Positions 11,710 through 21,342 of a DNA stretch of 64,000 bases are shown one piece after another; within the stretch, counting starts at the first letter, position 1; each line of letters opens with the position of its first letter. A program made the position numbers and the translations under genes. The notes under the pieces are model-generated. The model was not told where the DNA came from, did no database searches, and saw only the letters and a list, made by a program, of their open reading frames with translations. The stretch lies in the NCBI GenBank assembly GCA_013076295.1, contig RQOL01000466.1, positions 6,491,080 to 6,555,079 on the forward strand, in the 5' to 3' direction. This stretch comes from Sanderia malayensis. Taxonomy: Eukaryota > Cnidaria > Scyphozoa > Semaeostomeae > Pelagiidae.

Positions 11710-11802
11710 GCTCCGCCAACTTCTTGGCGGAGCAGCCCACTTTTTTAACTGTTAGTAAATAAGTCCCTGTGCGGAGTTGTCCAACGAACGTATCACAGGG
11801 AC
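11710..11802 (+). other. Two perfect hairpins, the first followed by T6
   Basis: GCTCCGCCAA (11710-11719) pairs with TTGGCGGAGC (11724-11733) around CTTC, followed by TTTTTTAAC at 11741. Then GTCCCTGTG (11763-11771) pairs with CACAGGGAC (11794-11802). The T6-AAC tail matches the one after the hairpin at 8611. Same at 41235-41327. Confidence 0.55.
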
Positions 11803-11893
11803 GCAATGCAGTGAGTCTAGGCTAGAACCGGCCTCTTAACTGCGCATGCGCCACTCGCGTCTTCATCGACGTTCGAAGGGATTTCGAGTAATC

Positions 11894-11900
11894 TATAAAA
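11894..11900 (+). promoter_or_regulatory. TATA box of the Bcl-2-like gene
   Basis: TATAAAA 35 bases before the ATG at 11935, preceded by a GC-rich 'actgcgcatgcgc' block that recurs in the terminal repeats. Confidence 0.5.
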
Positions 11901-11934
11901 ACGACAAATTTCACTTATTATCTCATTAGTGAAG

Positions 11935-12465
11935 ATGTTGTTAACATTAGCACACATTATATTTAATGACTTTAGGTCATTTCTACAAAGAACAAACAAA
12001 GATTTGCTCTTAGTCTATTTGAAGGAACATTTTAGAGATGTAATGGGCATTAATTCAAAGGTTCAACTTCGACGCATATATCTTGGGAAAGTATACAAGA
12101 ATTTACACAAGCTTATGGGATTTGCTCGAATAAGCGTTAATCTTGGAAATCTACCACAAGCAAAGGATGCTGAAGATGGGTTGCTAATTGAAGAATCTCC
12201 GGTGAATGAAGATGAATGGAAAGACAGGATCAATGATACCTTGAAAACACTATTCAATGAAAGTTTTTCTAATGGAAATGGAAACTTGGGAAGGTTTGCT
12301 GTGATACTCCTTTGGATAGAGAAGCAAATTATCTATCATCACACAAAGAAACAATACAACATTAGTAGTTTATGGGTGGATTGTTTACTTTATAACATTA
12401 AATATGATTGTGTTCTTAGAGAATGGGGAGATGTTGAAATTACACAAAATGATATCCTCATGTAA
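11935..12465 (+). CDS. Bcl-2-like protein of the virus-like element, copy 1
   Basis: A 176-residue, single-exon, all-helical-looking protein. Residues 107-128 (LFNESFSNGNGNLGRF...) fit a BH1 region, with NLGR in place of the usual NWGR. Residues 145-167 (SLWVDCLL...VLREWGD) fit BH2, with paired Trp. Length suits viral Bcl-2 homologues, which block cell death at mitochondria. No C-terminal membrane anchor is visible. ATG 11935 is chosen because it follows a TATA box. Identification rests on two short motifs and should be treated as tentative. The second copy (41460-41990) has the same predicted protein. Confidence 0.5.
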   Translation: MLLTLAHIIFNDFRSFLQRTNKDLLLVYLKEHFRDVMGINSKVQLRRIYLGKVYKNLHKLMGFARISVNLGNLPQAKDAEDGLLIEESPVNEDEWKDRINDTLKTLFNESFSNGNGNLGRFAVILLWIEKQIIYHHTKKQYNISSLWVDCLLYNIKYDCVLREWGDVEITQNDILM

Positions 12466-12633
12466 ATGCGTGTTTTTATTTGTATGCATGCATGTATTTA
12501 TTTGTATAAGGAATTTGCATCATTACAATAAATGAAAATGACACAATGTCGGAGGGCAATGCACGCATTCATCAAACAGCTTTTTCGTCTTAAATTTCTT
12601 ATAAAAAACAATGCATTTACCTCATAAATAAAG
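12466..12633. other. Short intergenic gap
   Basis: Holds AT-rich sequence, a 'tgcatgcatgc' stretch and AATAAA-type signals (near 12529 and 12626), probably the 3' end of the preceding transcript. Confidence 0.4.
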
Positions 12634-12913
12634 ATGAGTAAGCGCAAGAGACAGAGTAGAAAGAAACAGCCCACTAAGAGAATTAGGGGTAAAGGTCTTT
12701 TGAAAAACATACAAAATTGGATTGTGAAAACAGCTATTGCAGCAACATCACTACCAGGATTACAGCGAGAGCTGAAACCAACAATGTGGAAAAAGGGTTG
12801 GAAAAAACCAAAAACCCCTACAGTTCATCCCTAGAGAATTTTGGAGAGCTGCCGGAGTACCGAAAAAACAACGCGATAAGTGCGCATATGCAGATAAAGG
12901 ATTTAAGAAATAG
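12634..12913 (+). pseudogene. Small very basic protein, frameshifted copy 1
   Basis: Copy of the 92-residue protein at 42157-42435. An extra A in 'ccaaaaacccc' (12811 region) shifts the frame two-thirds of the way through. The N-terminus (MSKRKRQSRKKQPTKRIRGK) is almost all Lys/Arg. It is probably open in reality, since only the homopolymer differs. Confidence 0.5.
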
Positions 12914-12961
12914 ATTATAAAAGAAGGAAGAACGCTACAATTTAATAGCTATAATATAATC

Positions 12962-13425
12962 ATGGCTAGTATAGCAGCAAGTGTTGTAGCATCAATGCTG
13001 ATAGATGATATGTTGAAGGATGATGGTGGAGTTGAAGCGACTAAACTAATGACGGGTGAAGGAAAGTATAAAAGGGATAGAATACGAAAACGTGAAAGGA
13101 GAGGAGAGAGGAAATCAAAAAACATGGGTTCCGCAATAGCACGTGTAGCAGCTAGGCAAGCTATTAAACAAGCTGTAAGACAGGGTGGAAGAGCGATAGC
13201 AAAACGAATTAGTAAACAAGCTGTTAAAAGATAGCATTGAGAGGTGCTAAGAAAGCTGCAAAAGGTGGAGCAATCGTTGCAGCTGGATATGGTTTAGACA
13301 CAGCTATGGGGAAAATGCAAGGCGGCCGAAAGCGGAGGATGCGAAGGAAGCTGGTTCGAAAGACGCATATGAAAGGTAGACGAAGTGGGATTAGATCTAT
13401 AAAAATAGCAAGCGTAAGAACCTAA
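12962..13425 (+). pseudogene. Ala/Arg/Lys-rich core-like protein, frameshifted copy 1
   Basis: Copy of the 154-residue protein at 42484-42948. Here 'gttaaaagatag' replaces 'gttaagaagatag', ending the frame after 90 codons; the remainder is open from 13237. See copy 2 for the description. Confidence 0.5.
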
Positions 13426-13531
13426 CATTTTTAAATGAACAAAATTGAAAGAAATAGATGAACAAATCTCAGACAAAAAGCTCATTTCCAATAAGAAGTT
13501 CGTGGAGATAGGAGCTCGAGAATAATTCATA

Positions 13532-13545
13532 ATGAATCGAGTATA
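13532..13545 (+). CDS. First 14 bases of the Fic-domain gene, cut by gap
   Basis: Identical to the start of the Fic gene at 43055; the sequence then goes into N's. Confidence 0.7.
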
Positions 13546-13645
13546 NNNNNNNNNNNNNNNNNNNNNNNNNNNNNNNNNNNNNNNNNNNNNNNNNNNNNNN
13601 NNNNNNNNNNNNNNNNNNNNNNNNNNNNNNNNNNNNNNNNNNNNN
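13546..13645. other. Assembly gap of exactly 100 N
   Basis: A round 100-N run usually marks a scaffold join of unknown size. Sequence on its two sides is unrelated: the Fic gene start on the left, a BEL/Pao fragment on the right. Confidence 0.95.
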
Positions 13646-13798
13646 ATGATAAATGCCCTCCGCAGATTCTTCGCATTCAGAGGCCCTGCCAAAGTCCTAC
13701 GCTCTGACCAGGGAACCAACTTCACGGGAGTAGCGAACGAGCTGAAGCTGTTAGCTGAAGACATCGACGTCAAGCAACTTCTCCAAACCAAACGATGA
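13646..13798 (+). pseudogene. BEL/Pao-type integrase fragment
   Basis: About 50 residues, including RRFFAFRGPAKVLRSDQGTNF, match the integrase core of BEL/Pao retrotransposons; the DQGTNF part is the second catalytic Asp region. It begins at the gap and is joined at about 13798 to intron 1 of a tandem-family gene. No LTR is seen. Confidence 0.7.
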
Positions 13799-14246
13799 TG
13801 ATGAACATATAGATAGCAACATGCCTCCTTTTCAAGCTTTCTAATTAACTAACTCGATATCGAGGCTCCTCCTTTCACGGCAACATATTGATACAGTTTC
13901 AACAGTACCATGGCAACAAATGTAAACAAATCGACTTCTTCCCGAGAAGTTATTTAGGCCCAAAATTTTGAATACTGATTATTCGAAAATTTCCATTTTG
14001 CGATCGTTCACATATATATTATCAGATAGAACTGGCTTTGCGTGCTAGTTTTTTTTAGGCAATTCTAAACAAGTTGCGTGCTACTGCCTTCAAATTCAAA
14101 GAAAATTGTTGTCCATTTTTAAGCGTCGAATGAAAAAACTCGAAGGGTGAAGATGAATTTATCGAAGTTAAAGACGAAGTAGATGCACTCACCTGTTGAA
14201 GACAGCCTGTTGTTTGATTGGTTGAACCGGTATGTGTTTGAGCCAT
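13799..14246 (-). pseudogene. G4: exon 1 and part of intron 1 only
   Basis: Exon 1 (14193-14246) encodes the standard 18 residues and has an intact CAG|gtgagt donor. Intron 1 runs to 13799 and is then replaced by the BEL/Pao fragment and the gap. Exons 2 to 5 are not adjacent. Confidence 0.75.
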
Positions 14247-15660
14247 GATGAAACTAGTACAGCACAACTCAAATTCAGCGTGTTTCGCAAGCGAAGAAAA
14301 AAGCTACCGCACTCTGTGATTGCTTTCAATGAATAAAAATTCACAAGGGATTTTGATTGGCCCCTCCTTATCTAGCACTGTCGATTAATTACGATTGTGA
14401 CGTAATTCTTAATTGGCAATCCTGTACAGCGGTTTTCGCCTTGATCAAAGATGGCAGAAGTTATGCCCCATCATCATGCCAAACCGATGGCATGGACCAC
14501 CTCGAAACGACAGAGTCACGCACACAATTCATGGAATGCTCAATTTGCAGCACATCACTGCAGCCTCTTGTGAAATACATAACAGTGCATGTCCCTTTTA
14601 GATAGTACTATGAAACCAGCGAATAGCGATCTAGACTTAACATGTAGGTATTCATTCAATCATTGCTGCCCACAAGAATGCTTTCGAAATTCACGACGAC
14701 TTGAGTGACACACATTTGAATTCTGCAAACAACCAGGCCCAAATAAAGACTTGATGTGCATTGGAAACTTCTTGAAACATCGGCCTAAAGCCCAACTTCG
14801 ATCATGCAGGCTCCTCAAATACGAAGTAAACAGTTGAAAAATGCTCGACAACTTGATCAGACAATGGTTTACCTGACTTTGCAAGATATGCTCGTTTGTT
14901 GTTCTTTGATGCCAATAAATGCATGCTTCTAGTTAGCTAAAAAGCAGATTTAATTCGTCAAGTTGGCCAAAATTATCTTCACGTGAGAAATATTATTGCA
15001 TTCTATAGACACGCTGACGAATGACGAATAACTGTACTTGGCGCGAAAATCGTCTAGGCAACTCGTTCCAGGTTCCTTCATTTTCCCTTTCTTCCTTTGA
15101 ATGGCAGCAGATGAGAAGCAAAAAAATCAAGATTTGTAACTGGCAAAGTCTTTTATCGTACTTATTGTCTTTTCACTACTATGCCTACATTGGCTACTAA
15201 CAGTTATCTAGAGCATAGGTTGACAAAATACATGAAAATATGCGAAGCATCTGACGTGCAATTCTACAGTTATTTCCATTTGTCTGCAAGCGATTTGATG
15301 AAAACGATTAAATTATTCTATTTCTTGTTGATTTATTATCACGTGGAAGTCCTCTTCCTCCCCTTTGCTCGCATTGCCAATCTGACTGCATGACCACGTC
15401 TAGTTGCACGACATCTCATACAGACTACCCTGAATCCTGGATGACGAACAAGAATGCCATTAGTGTATGCACAAAAATGATAATATGAAACAATTTGTGA
15501 AATGTCATTTACCTCATACCCCGTCAACTGTCCTCCTGTGATATCAGATGATGCTTAATTTTCTAGCAAATAATTTTCTACCTAAGCATATTGGCATTTA
15601 TTGGATATAATAAATTAAATACATTTTTACCTATCGAAAAATACAGTTTGGTCATTTATA
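14247..15660 (-). other. Unit spacer: G4 promoter and G5 3' flank
   Basis: Contains the G4 promoter (ATTGG, reverse CCAAT, near 14356) and, toward 15600, the AATAAA for G5 (TTTATT on plus). A zinc-ribbon frame lies on the minus strand (about 15519-15339) with YHFC in place of CHFC and an early RKRTST stop. Confidence 0.5.
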
Positions 15661-18600
15661 TTAACTAGACATTGATTCTCTGACAAGACCAACTTTAAAA
15701 GCCCATCTATAAATTTCGCTATAATACTTACGAATGCATTCCCAGCAACCAAATAATTTTAAATCACACAGATGATACGAATGACCTTCGAAACAATATA
15801 ACTTATCGTGCATTGTCGGATACCATTGACGATATCGAAGAACTGCCTTCTTCACGCAATCGGGTATCTTTACCGCACAGTTGTTGTCATCAGCTGGTAA
15901 GCATGCCTTGTTCTTCTCGTTCCATGGATATATTCCTAAGGACAAATACACTCTCATTGCCAACGGGATTTCCCGCTCCTCCGTTGGTGTATTAGGCCTC
16001 GTTCGTTTAAGCTTCGAGCTGGCAGTATTTCCCTTTGCTTTTCGCTTTCTTTTCATTTGTTTCTCCCTTTCATTCTCTTCACCAATGTACTTCTTCACAT
16101 GATTTATCACTTTCACACATTCTTTGGCTGTCTTGGGGATAAATCGTGTCAACACCGAATCTATGTTGCTCGAGTCAACTAACATTGCCTCTTCTCTCGC
16201 CGCTACATACTTCTCTGATACTGATGATTTTTTGGCTAGCTCACAAGCTGGCATTGCAGTTGTTGTGACAAGTGCTGCTGCTTCTTGTTCCTCTGTTACT
16301 TTGCAGTTTGCATTTACCCACTTAACTACTTGGCATGAAGGTGAGTCCGTGCTTTTATCTTCTTTATCGCTCTCGTCGTCAGGGATCACGATTACTTGCC
16401 TTGGTTGTTTCGTTGCCGATCCTGGTGCGTCTTTCGTCTTCTTAGCTGGTTGAAGTTTTTTCATGGAGACAATACTCACCTGCTTTGCTGCTTTCTTCGC
16501 GTCCAATGCAAGTACATTCTCGTTCTTACTATGCTCACCTTGCCGCTTACAGCTTGCACTACTACGCTTGTCGTCGTGCTTTTCATGAACCGGAGGCATG
16601 TGGGAAATTTCTCCAGCTCTTTCTTTTCTTGTTGCTCGTAGATAGTGTACCTTTTTAAGTGGCTTGGTTATGGGATTGGATCTTCTTTCACCAGTTCTTG
16701 TAATTGCGCTTTTAATTTTGACTCTCTTCGTGATCGCTTAATTGGCTTCCTTATGGGCATGCTTGATTGTTTGGGCATGGCATGATTGGGGAGTTGGCTT
16801 GCAAAAGTCGCGGCTGGCTCAGTCAACGTAGGCAGCTCAAGCATCTCAGAATTAGATACATGCTTGCTACTGTTGTTGAGTGGTATGAAACGACGGTGAA
16901 ATTCATTCTTCTTTACTTGCGTTTGTGGTGGTAGATCTTCAATGATTCTGCTTATTATCTGAAAACTAGGCTCTGCTTGTTTGACCTTGTTGGCACTGTT
17001 GTTGATGCTGAGTGGACAGTCAAACTGAAGAAGTGAATCCGTGTGCATGGCATTGCCACTGTCTTGCTCCGATGCCAATTCAAGAAGATTCTCTACAGCT
17101 GCATGGGTTTCGTTATCTGAAAATTCCGAACGATTGCTACATCCTGCTTGCCGGGACAATTCTATCTCTTCTTCCTTCTCGTCTAACTTGCTTGATCTGA
17201 CATCTTTCGGTGGAGGCGATGGTCTTGTATAATATTCTAGATCAAAGTCCAGAATATCTGCTACGTATGAGTCTTCTTCTTCGTAGTCACCTTCTGTGCA
17301 CTTTTGCTTGTCGTGACATTCTGGCTCCATAGCTTTTGTCTCAGCATTTGCAATATCCAACCTGGCATCTTTCGGTGGAGGCGATGGTCTTGTATAATAT
17401 TCTAGATCAAAGTCCAGAATATCTGCTACGTATGAGTCTTCTTCTTCGTAATCACCTTCACTGTTGTCTTGCTTTTTATCCAAACCAGGCCTATCAACAG
17501 CACTTTCTTCATTGTCGCCTTCATTTTCCTCGTCTTCTTCGTCATCACTTAATTCCAGATCTTTATACCATTCTTCGTTTGCATGTGTATGTTCTCCTTC
17601 ATCGTCATTGCCTGCGCAAATGTCCGACATAATTTCCTCTCCCTCAATCCCGCCTTGTCCCTCTTCTTCAATTTCAGATTGATTATTTTCATCAAGCTTT
17701 AAGGTGGTGTCGTTTTCTGTCCCAGGCCCTTCATTTGCTACGGCTCGTTCCAAATTTCCACCAACATCTTCGTCGTTAAAACTGACTTGTCGTTCTACAC
17801 GACGAGCCTCTTGGGTGGATAGGTCAACTTTAGCCACGTGAACATTCTTTGCGTCGACATTTGTTTCTAGGAAGTTAATAAAATCTGAAACAAAATCATC
17901 AGTTAGTTTCTCTTCGTACATACCTTCATTTTGTCCCTGCTGTTGCATTTCGTTGCCATTGCTACCATCGTCCAAAGCTGCAATTGCTAAAACTTCACAA
18001 ATATCATCAATAGTTTCCTTATCTGATACTACTACCTGACTTTGCTCGCTTGTGTTGACAACTGCACCTGCTTCTTTTGCCGGAAGAACCTTTACAATAC
18101 CGGGAATTATTTCAGGGATGATTCTGATGACGTTGTCATCAATAAGGCAAGAAAGATCTGTATTCGTACAGCAGTGGTCGGGAGAAAAGGCTTGCACTTG
18201 GCCTACCCTTGTATCGATTGCGGTCATATTGTCATCGTAACCTAAATAATAGGCAAACATAGAAATGTTTGTGAATAATGACATCATTGCTTTATTGCAA
18301 CAATCACTTACCATTGCAGCAGATGTCAGCTCTCTTAGCCAATGTTGACGGTCACGAGCTTCACTCTGAAATATATGTTGCTTGTCATTGGCGTGGGGAA
18401 TGTGACAAACATGAGAGACACATCTCTCAAATCACGACGTCTACATAGTTGACCTGTGCCAAGTGGCATCTTACCTGCTGAAATTGCATGTGAATGTTAT
18501 TCCACGTGACCTTGAGCAGCAACAAAGTACACACCAATGATTGGGTATCGCTAGGAACTGAATCCTTCAACTGTTGAGATAGAGCAAAAGTAATCATGCA

Positions 18601-19928
18601 GCAATTGTAATTAATAACGATCGCTGATTACTTGTTGATCATACTGACATTCGCTACAACGTGACATGCTCATATGTACTTGTGAAATATTAGCTAATAA
18701 TACTTATGAATTGTATTCATTTACTTGTTGCTTCAGTTCTCTGATTACTTGTAAACAACTGTTTATTCTGTCACCGAGCTAGATTAATGAATAAGAATGA
18801 TTATGATGGCTTTCCAAATGAGTACATCTAAGAAATGAGCAAACTTAACTACTCGATCAAGCGTGATAAGAGTGCTTACAATAGTGGCAGAATGCTTCAT
18901 CCAACCCCGCGTGCCCCTCTGGCCATTGCCATTCAAAAACAGCTTTCTCACGGTTGTGTGCCCCTTCTTCTAGGGACAACGTTGTTTGGGGGGGCAGGCA
19001 GGTGGCGGATTAAGAATACGGGCACAGTTTGAAGAGTTAACCATTTCCCTGCATTCTGGCCACTATTGCAGTAGGTAGGTATACTAGATGCGATATTACC
19101 TGAATCCTGAAAATTGCCTGCTTGGTTCCATGGACAGGATTTTGAGGATCAGCATCGACATACTCATCAGACAGTTGCTTCACGACGTGGAAAATCAGAT
19201 CTGCAATGAAGTCGTTTTTTATGAACATCATTGAGTAATAACATGCCAGGTTGGTGCCAAGAAAGGGAAAACATGTTATCTTACCAATGCTTGTCTTCAA
19301 TTGACAGAGAAGCCCAAGACGTCTTGTCTCCTTCGAGTCGACGAAGGGGACCTGTATTGTAATTCGTTGAATTAGCTGTCACGAAAAGCATTGAAAATCT
19401 TACACTTGTTAGTCACCATGTGCTACCGGGTACGTTTTAAGAAGTACTAAAGCTTCTACGTAGCATAGAGCTGCTTTCAATGATGAACATATAGATAGCA
19501 ACATGCCTCCTTTTCAAGCTTTCTAATTAACTAACTCGATATCGAGGCTCCTCCTTTCACGGCAACATATTGATACAGTTTCAACAGTACCATGGCAACA
19601 AATGTAAACAAATCGACTTCTTCCCGAGAAGTTATTTAGGCCCAAAATTTTGAATACTGATTATTCGAAAATTTCCATTTTGCGATCGTTCACATATATA
19701 TTATCAGATAGAACTGGCTTTGCGTGCTAGTTTTTTTTAGGCAATTCTAAACAAGTTGCGTGCTACTGCCTTCAAATTCAAAGAAAATTGTTGTCCATTT
19801 TTAAGCGTCGAATGAAAAAACTCGAAGGGTGAAGATGAACTTATCGAAGTTAAAGACGAAGTAGATGCACTCACGTGTTGAAGACAGCCTGTTGTTTGAT
19901 TGGTTGAACCGGTATGTGTTTGAGCCAT
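15661..19928 (-). CDS. G5: tandem-family gene, one frameshift
   Basis: Exons are 19875-19928, 19285-19351, 19100-19200, 18475-18570 and 15661-18365. All exon lengths match G7. Exon 1 ends CAC rather than CAG before gtgagt, changing Gln to His and weakening the donor. Exon 5 loses one G near 16667 ('ttatgggattgg' against 'ttatggggattgg'), which splits it into 548- and 312-residue frames. Since only a G-run differs, the gene may be intact. It carries two copies of the 55-codon acidic repeat. Confidence 0.65.
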
Positions 19929-21342
19929 GATGAAACTAGTACAGCACAACTCAAATTCAGCGTGTTTCGCAAACGAAGAAAAAAGCTACCGAACTCTGTG
20001 ATTGCTTTCAATGAATAAAAATTCACAAGGGATTTTGATTGGCCCCTCCTTATCTAGCACAGTCGATTAATTACGATTGTGACGTAATTCTTAATTGGCA
20101 ATCCTGTACAGCGGTTTTCGCCTTGATCAAAGATGGCAGAAGTTATGCCCCATCATCATGCCAAACCGATGGCATGGACCACCTTGAAACGACAGAGTCA
20201 CGCACACAATTCATGGAATGCTCAATTTGCAGCACATCACTGCAGCCTCTTGTGAAATACATAACAGTGCATGTCCCTTTTAGATAGTATGAAACCAGCG
20301 AATAGCGATCTAGACTTAACATGTAGGTATGCATTCAATCATTGCTGCCCACAAGAATGCTTTCGAAATTCACGACGACTTGAGTGACACACATTTGAAT
20401 TCTGCAAACAACCAGGCCCAAATAAAGACTTGATGTGCATTGGAAACTTCTTGATACATATCGGCCTAAAGCCCAACTTCGATCATGCAGGCTCCTCAAA
20501 TACGAAGTAAACAGTTGAAAAATGCTCGACAACTTGATCAGACAATGGTTTACCTGACTTTGCAAGATATGCTCGTTTGTTGTTCTTTGATGCCAATAAA
20601 TGCATGCTTCTAGTTAGCTAAAAAGCAGATTTAATTCGTCAAGTTGGCCAAAATTCTCTTCACGTGAGAAATATTACTGCATTCTATAGACACGCTGACG
20701 AATGACGAATAACTGTACTTGGCGCGAAAATCGTCTAGGCAACTCGTTCCAGGTTCCTTCATTTTCCCTTTCTTCCTTTGGATGGCAGCAGTTGAGAGAA
20801 GCAAAAAAATCAAGATTTGTAACTGGCAAAGTCTTTTATCGTGCTTATTGTCTTTTCACTACTATGCCTACATTGGCTACTAACAGTTATCTAGAGCATA
20901 GGTTGACAAAATACATGAAAATATGCGAAGCATCTGACGTGCAATTCTACAGTTATTTCCATTTGTCTGCAAGCGATTTGATGAAAACGATTAAATTATT
21001 CTATTTCTTGTTAATTTATTATCACGTGGAAGTCCTCTTCCTCCCCTTTGCTCGCATTGCCAATCTGACTGCATGACCACGTCTAGTTGCACGACATCTC
21101 ATACAGACTACCCTGAATCCTGGATGACGAACAAGAATGCCATTAGTGTATGCACAAAAATGATAGTATGAAAAAATTTGTGAAATGTCATTTACCTCAT
21201 ACCCGTCAACTGTCCTCCTGTGATATCAGATGATGCTTAATTTTCTAGCAAATAATTTTCTACCTAAGCATATTGGCATTTATTGGATATAATAAATTAA
21301 ATACATTTTTACCTATCGAAAAATAGAGTTTGGTCATTTATA
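19929..21342 (-). other. Unit spacer between G5 promoter and G6 stop
   Basis: Same layout as other spacers. The zinc-ribbon frame on minus has the YHFC variant and three G's before TATGAG, the only minus-strand unit where the possible splice described for G7 would stay in frame. Confidence 0.45.

Larger units (their letters stand above)
1..13545. repeat. Left copy of a 13.5-kb duplicated block
   Basis: This stretch repeats at 29503-43068 in the same orientation and gene order: G1, terminal-repeat fragment, G2, G3, virus-like element with Penelope insertion. The offset drifts from 29502 to 29525 because of many one-base indels, mostly in short A, C or G runs. The left copy ends at a 100-N gap. 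It could be a true segmental duplication or an unmerged haplotype; the gap and the indel pattern make the assembly explanation serious. Confidence 0.9.
7543..13545 (+). mobile_element. Virus-like (adintovirus/Polinton-like?) element, copy 1, right end in gap
   Basis: Begins with a terminal repeat of about 630 bases starting AGTAGGAGAGG inside exon 5 of G3. It then carries a small acidic-tailed protein, a hairpin-flanked non-coding region with a nested Penelope-like element, a Bcl-2-like gene, two basic small proteins and the first codons of a Fic gene. Long terminal repeats starting 5'-AG and small basic core-like proteins recall Polintons/adintoviruses. No PolB, integrase, ATPase, protease or capsid gene is present, so the assignment is inference. 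The right end is lost in the 100-N gap. Confidence 0.55.

Noticed and set aside
14357..14605. 82-codon frame antisense to the gene promoter, present in every unit
   Set aside because: Starts at TTG right after an in-frame stop, overlaps the CCAAT promoter on the other strand, and is conserved only because the units are nearly identical.
15181..15393. 70-codon ATG frame (MPTLATNSYLEH...) in every unit
   Set aside because: It overlaps the zinc-ribbon frame on the opposite strand, has no motif, and breaks in one copy (32340 region). Identity of units explains its presence.
16124..16453. Plus-strand frames of 60-109 codons within the long exons
   Set aside because: Antisense shadows of exon 5 with low-complexity Ser/Cys composition.
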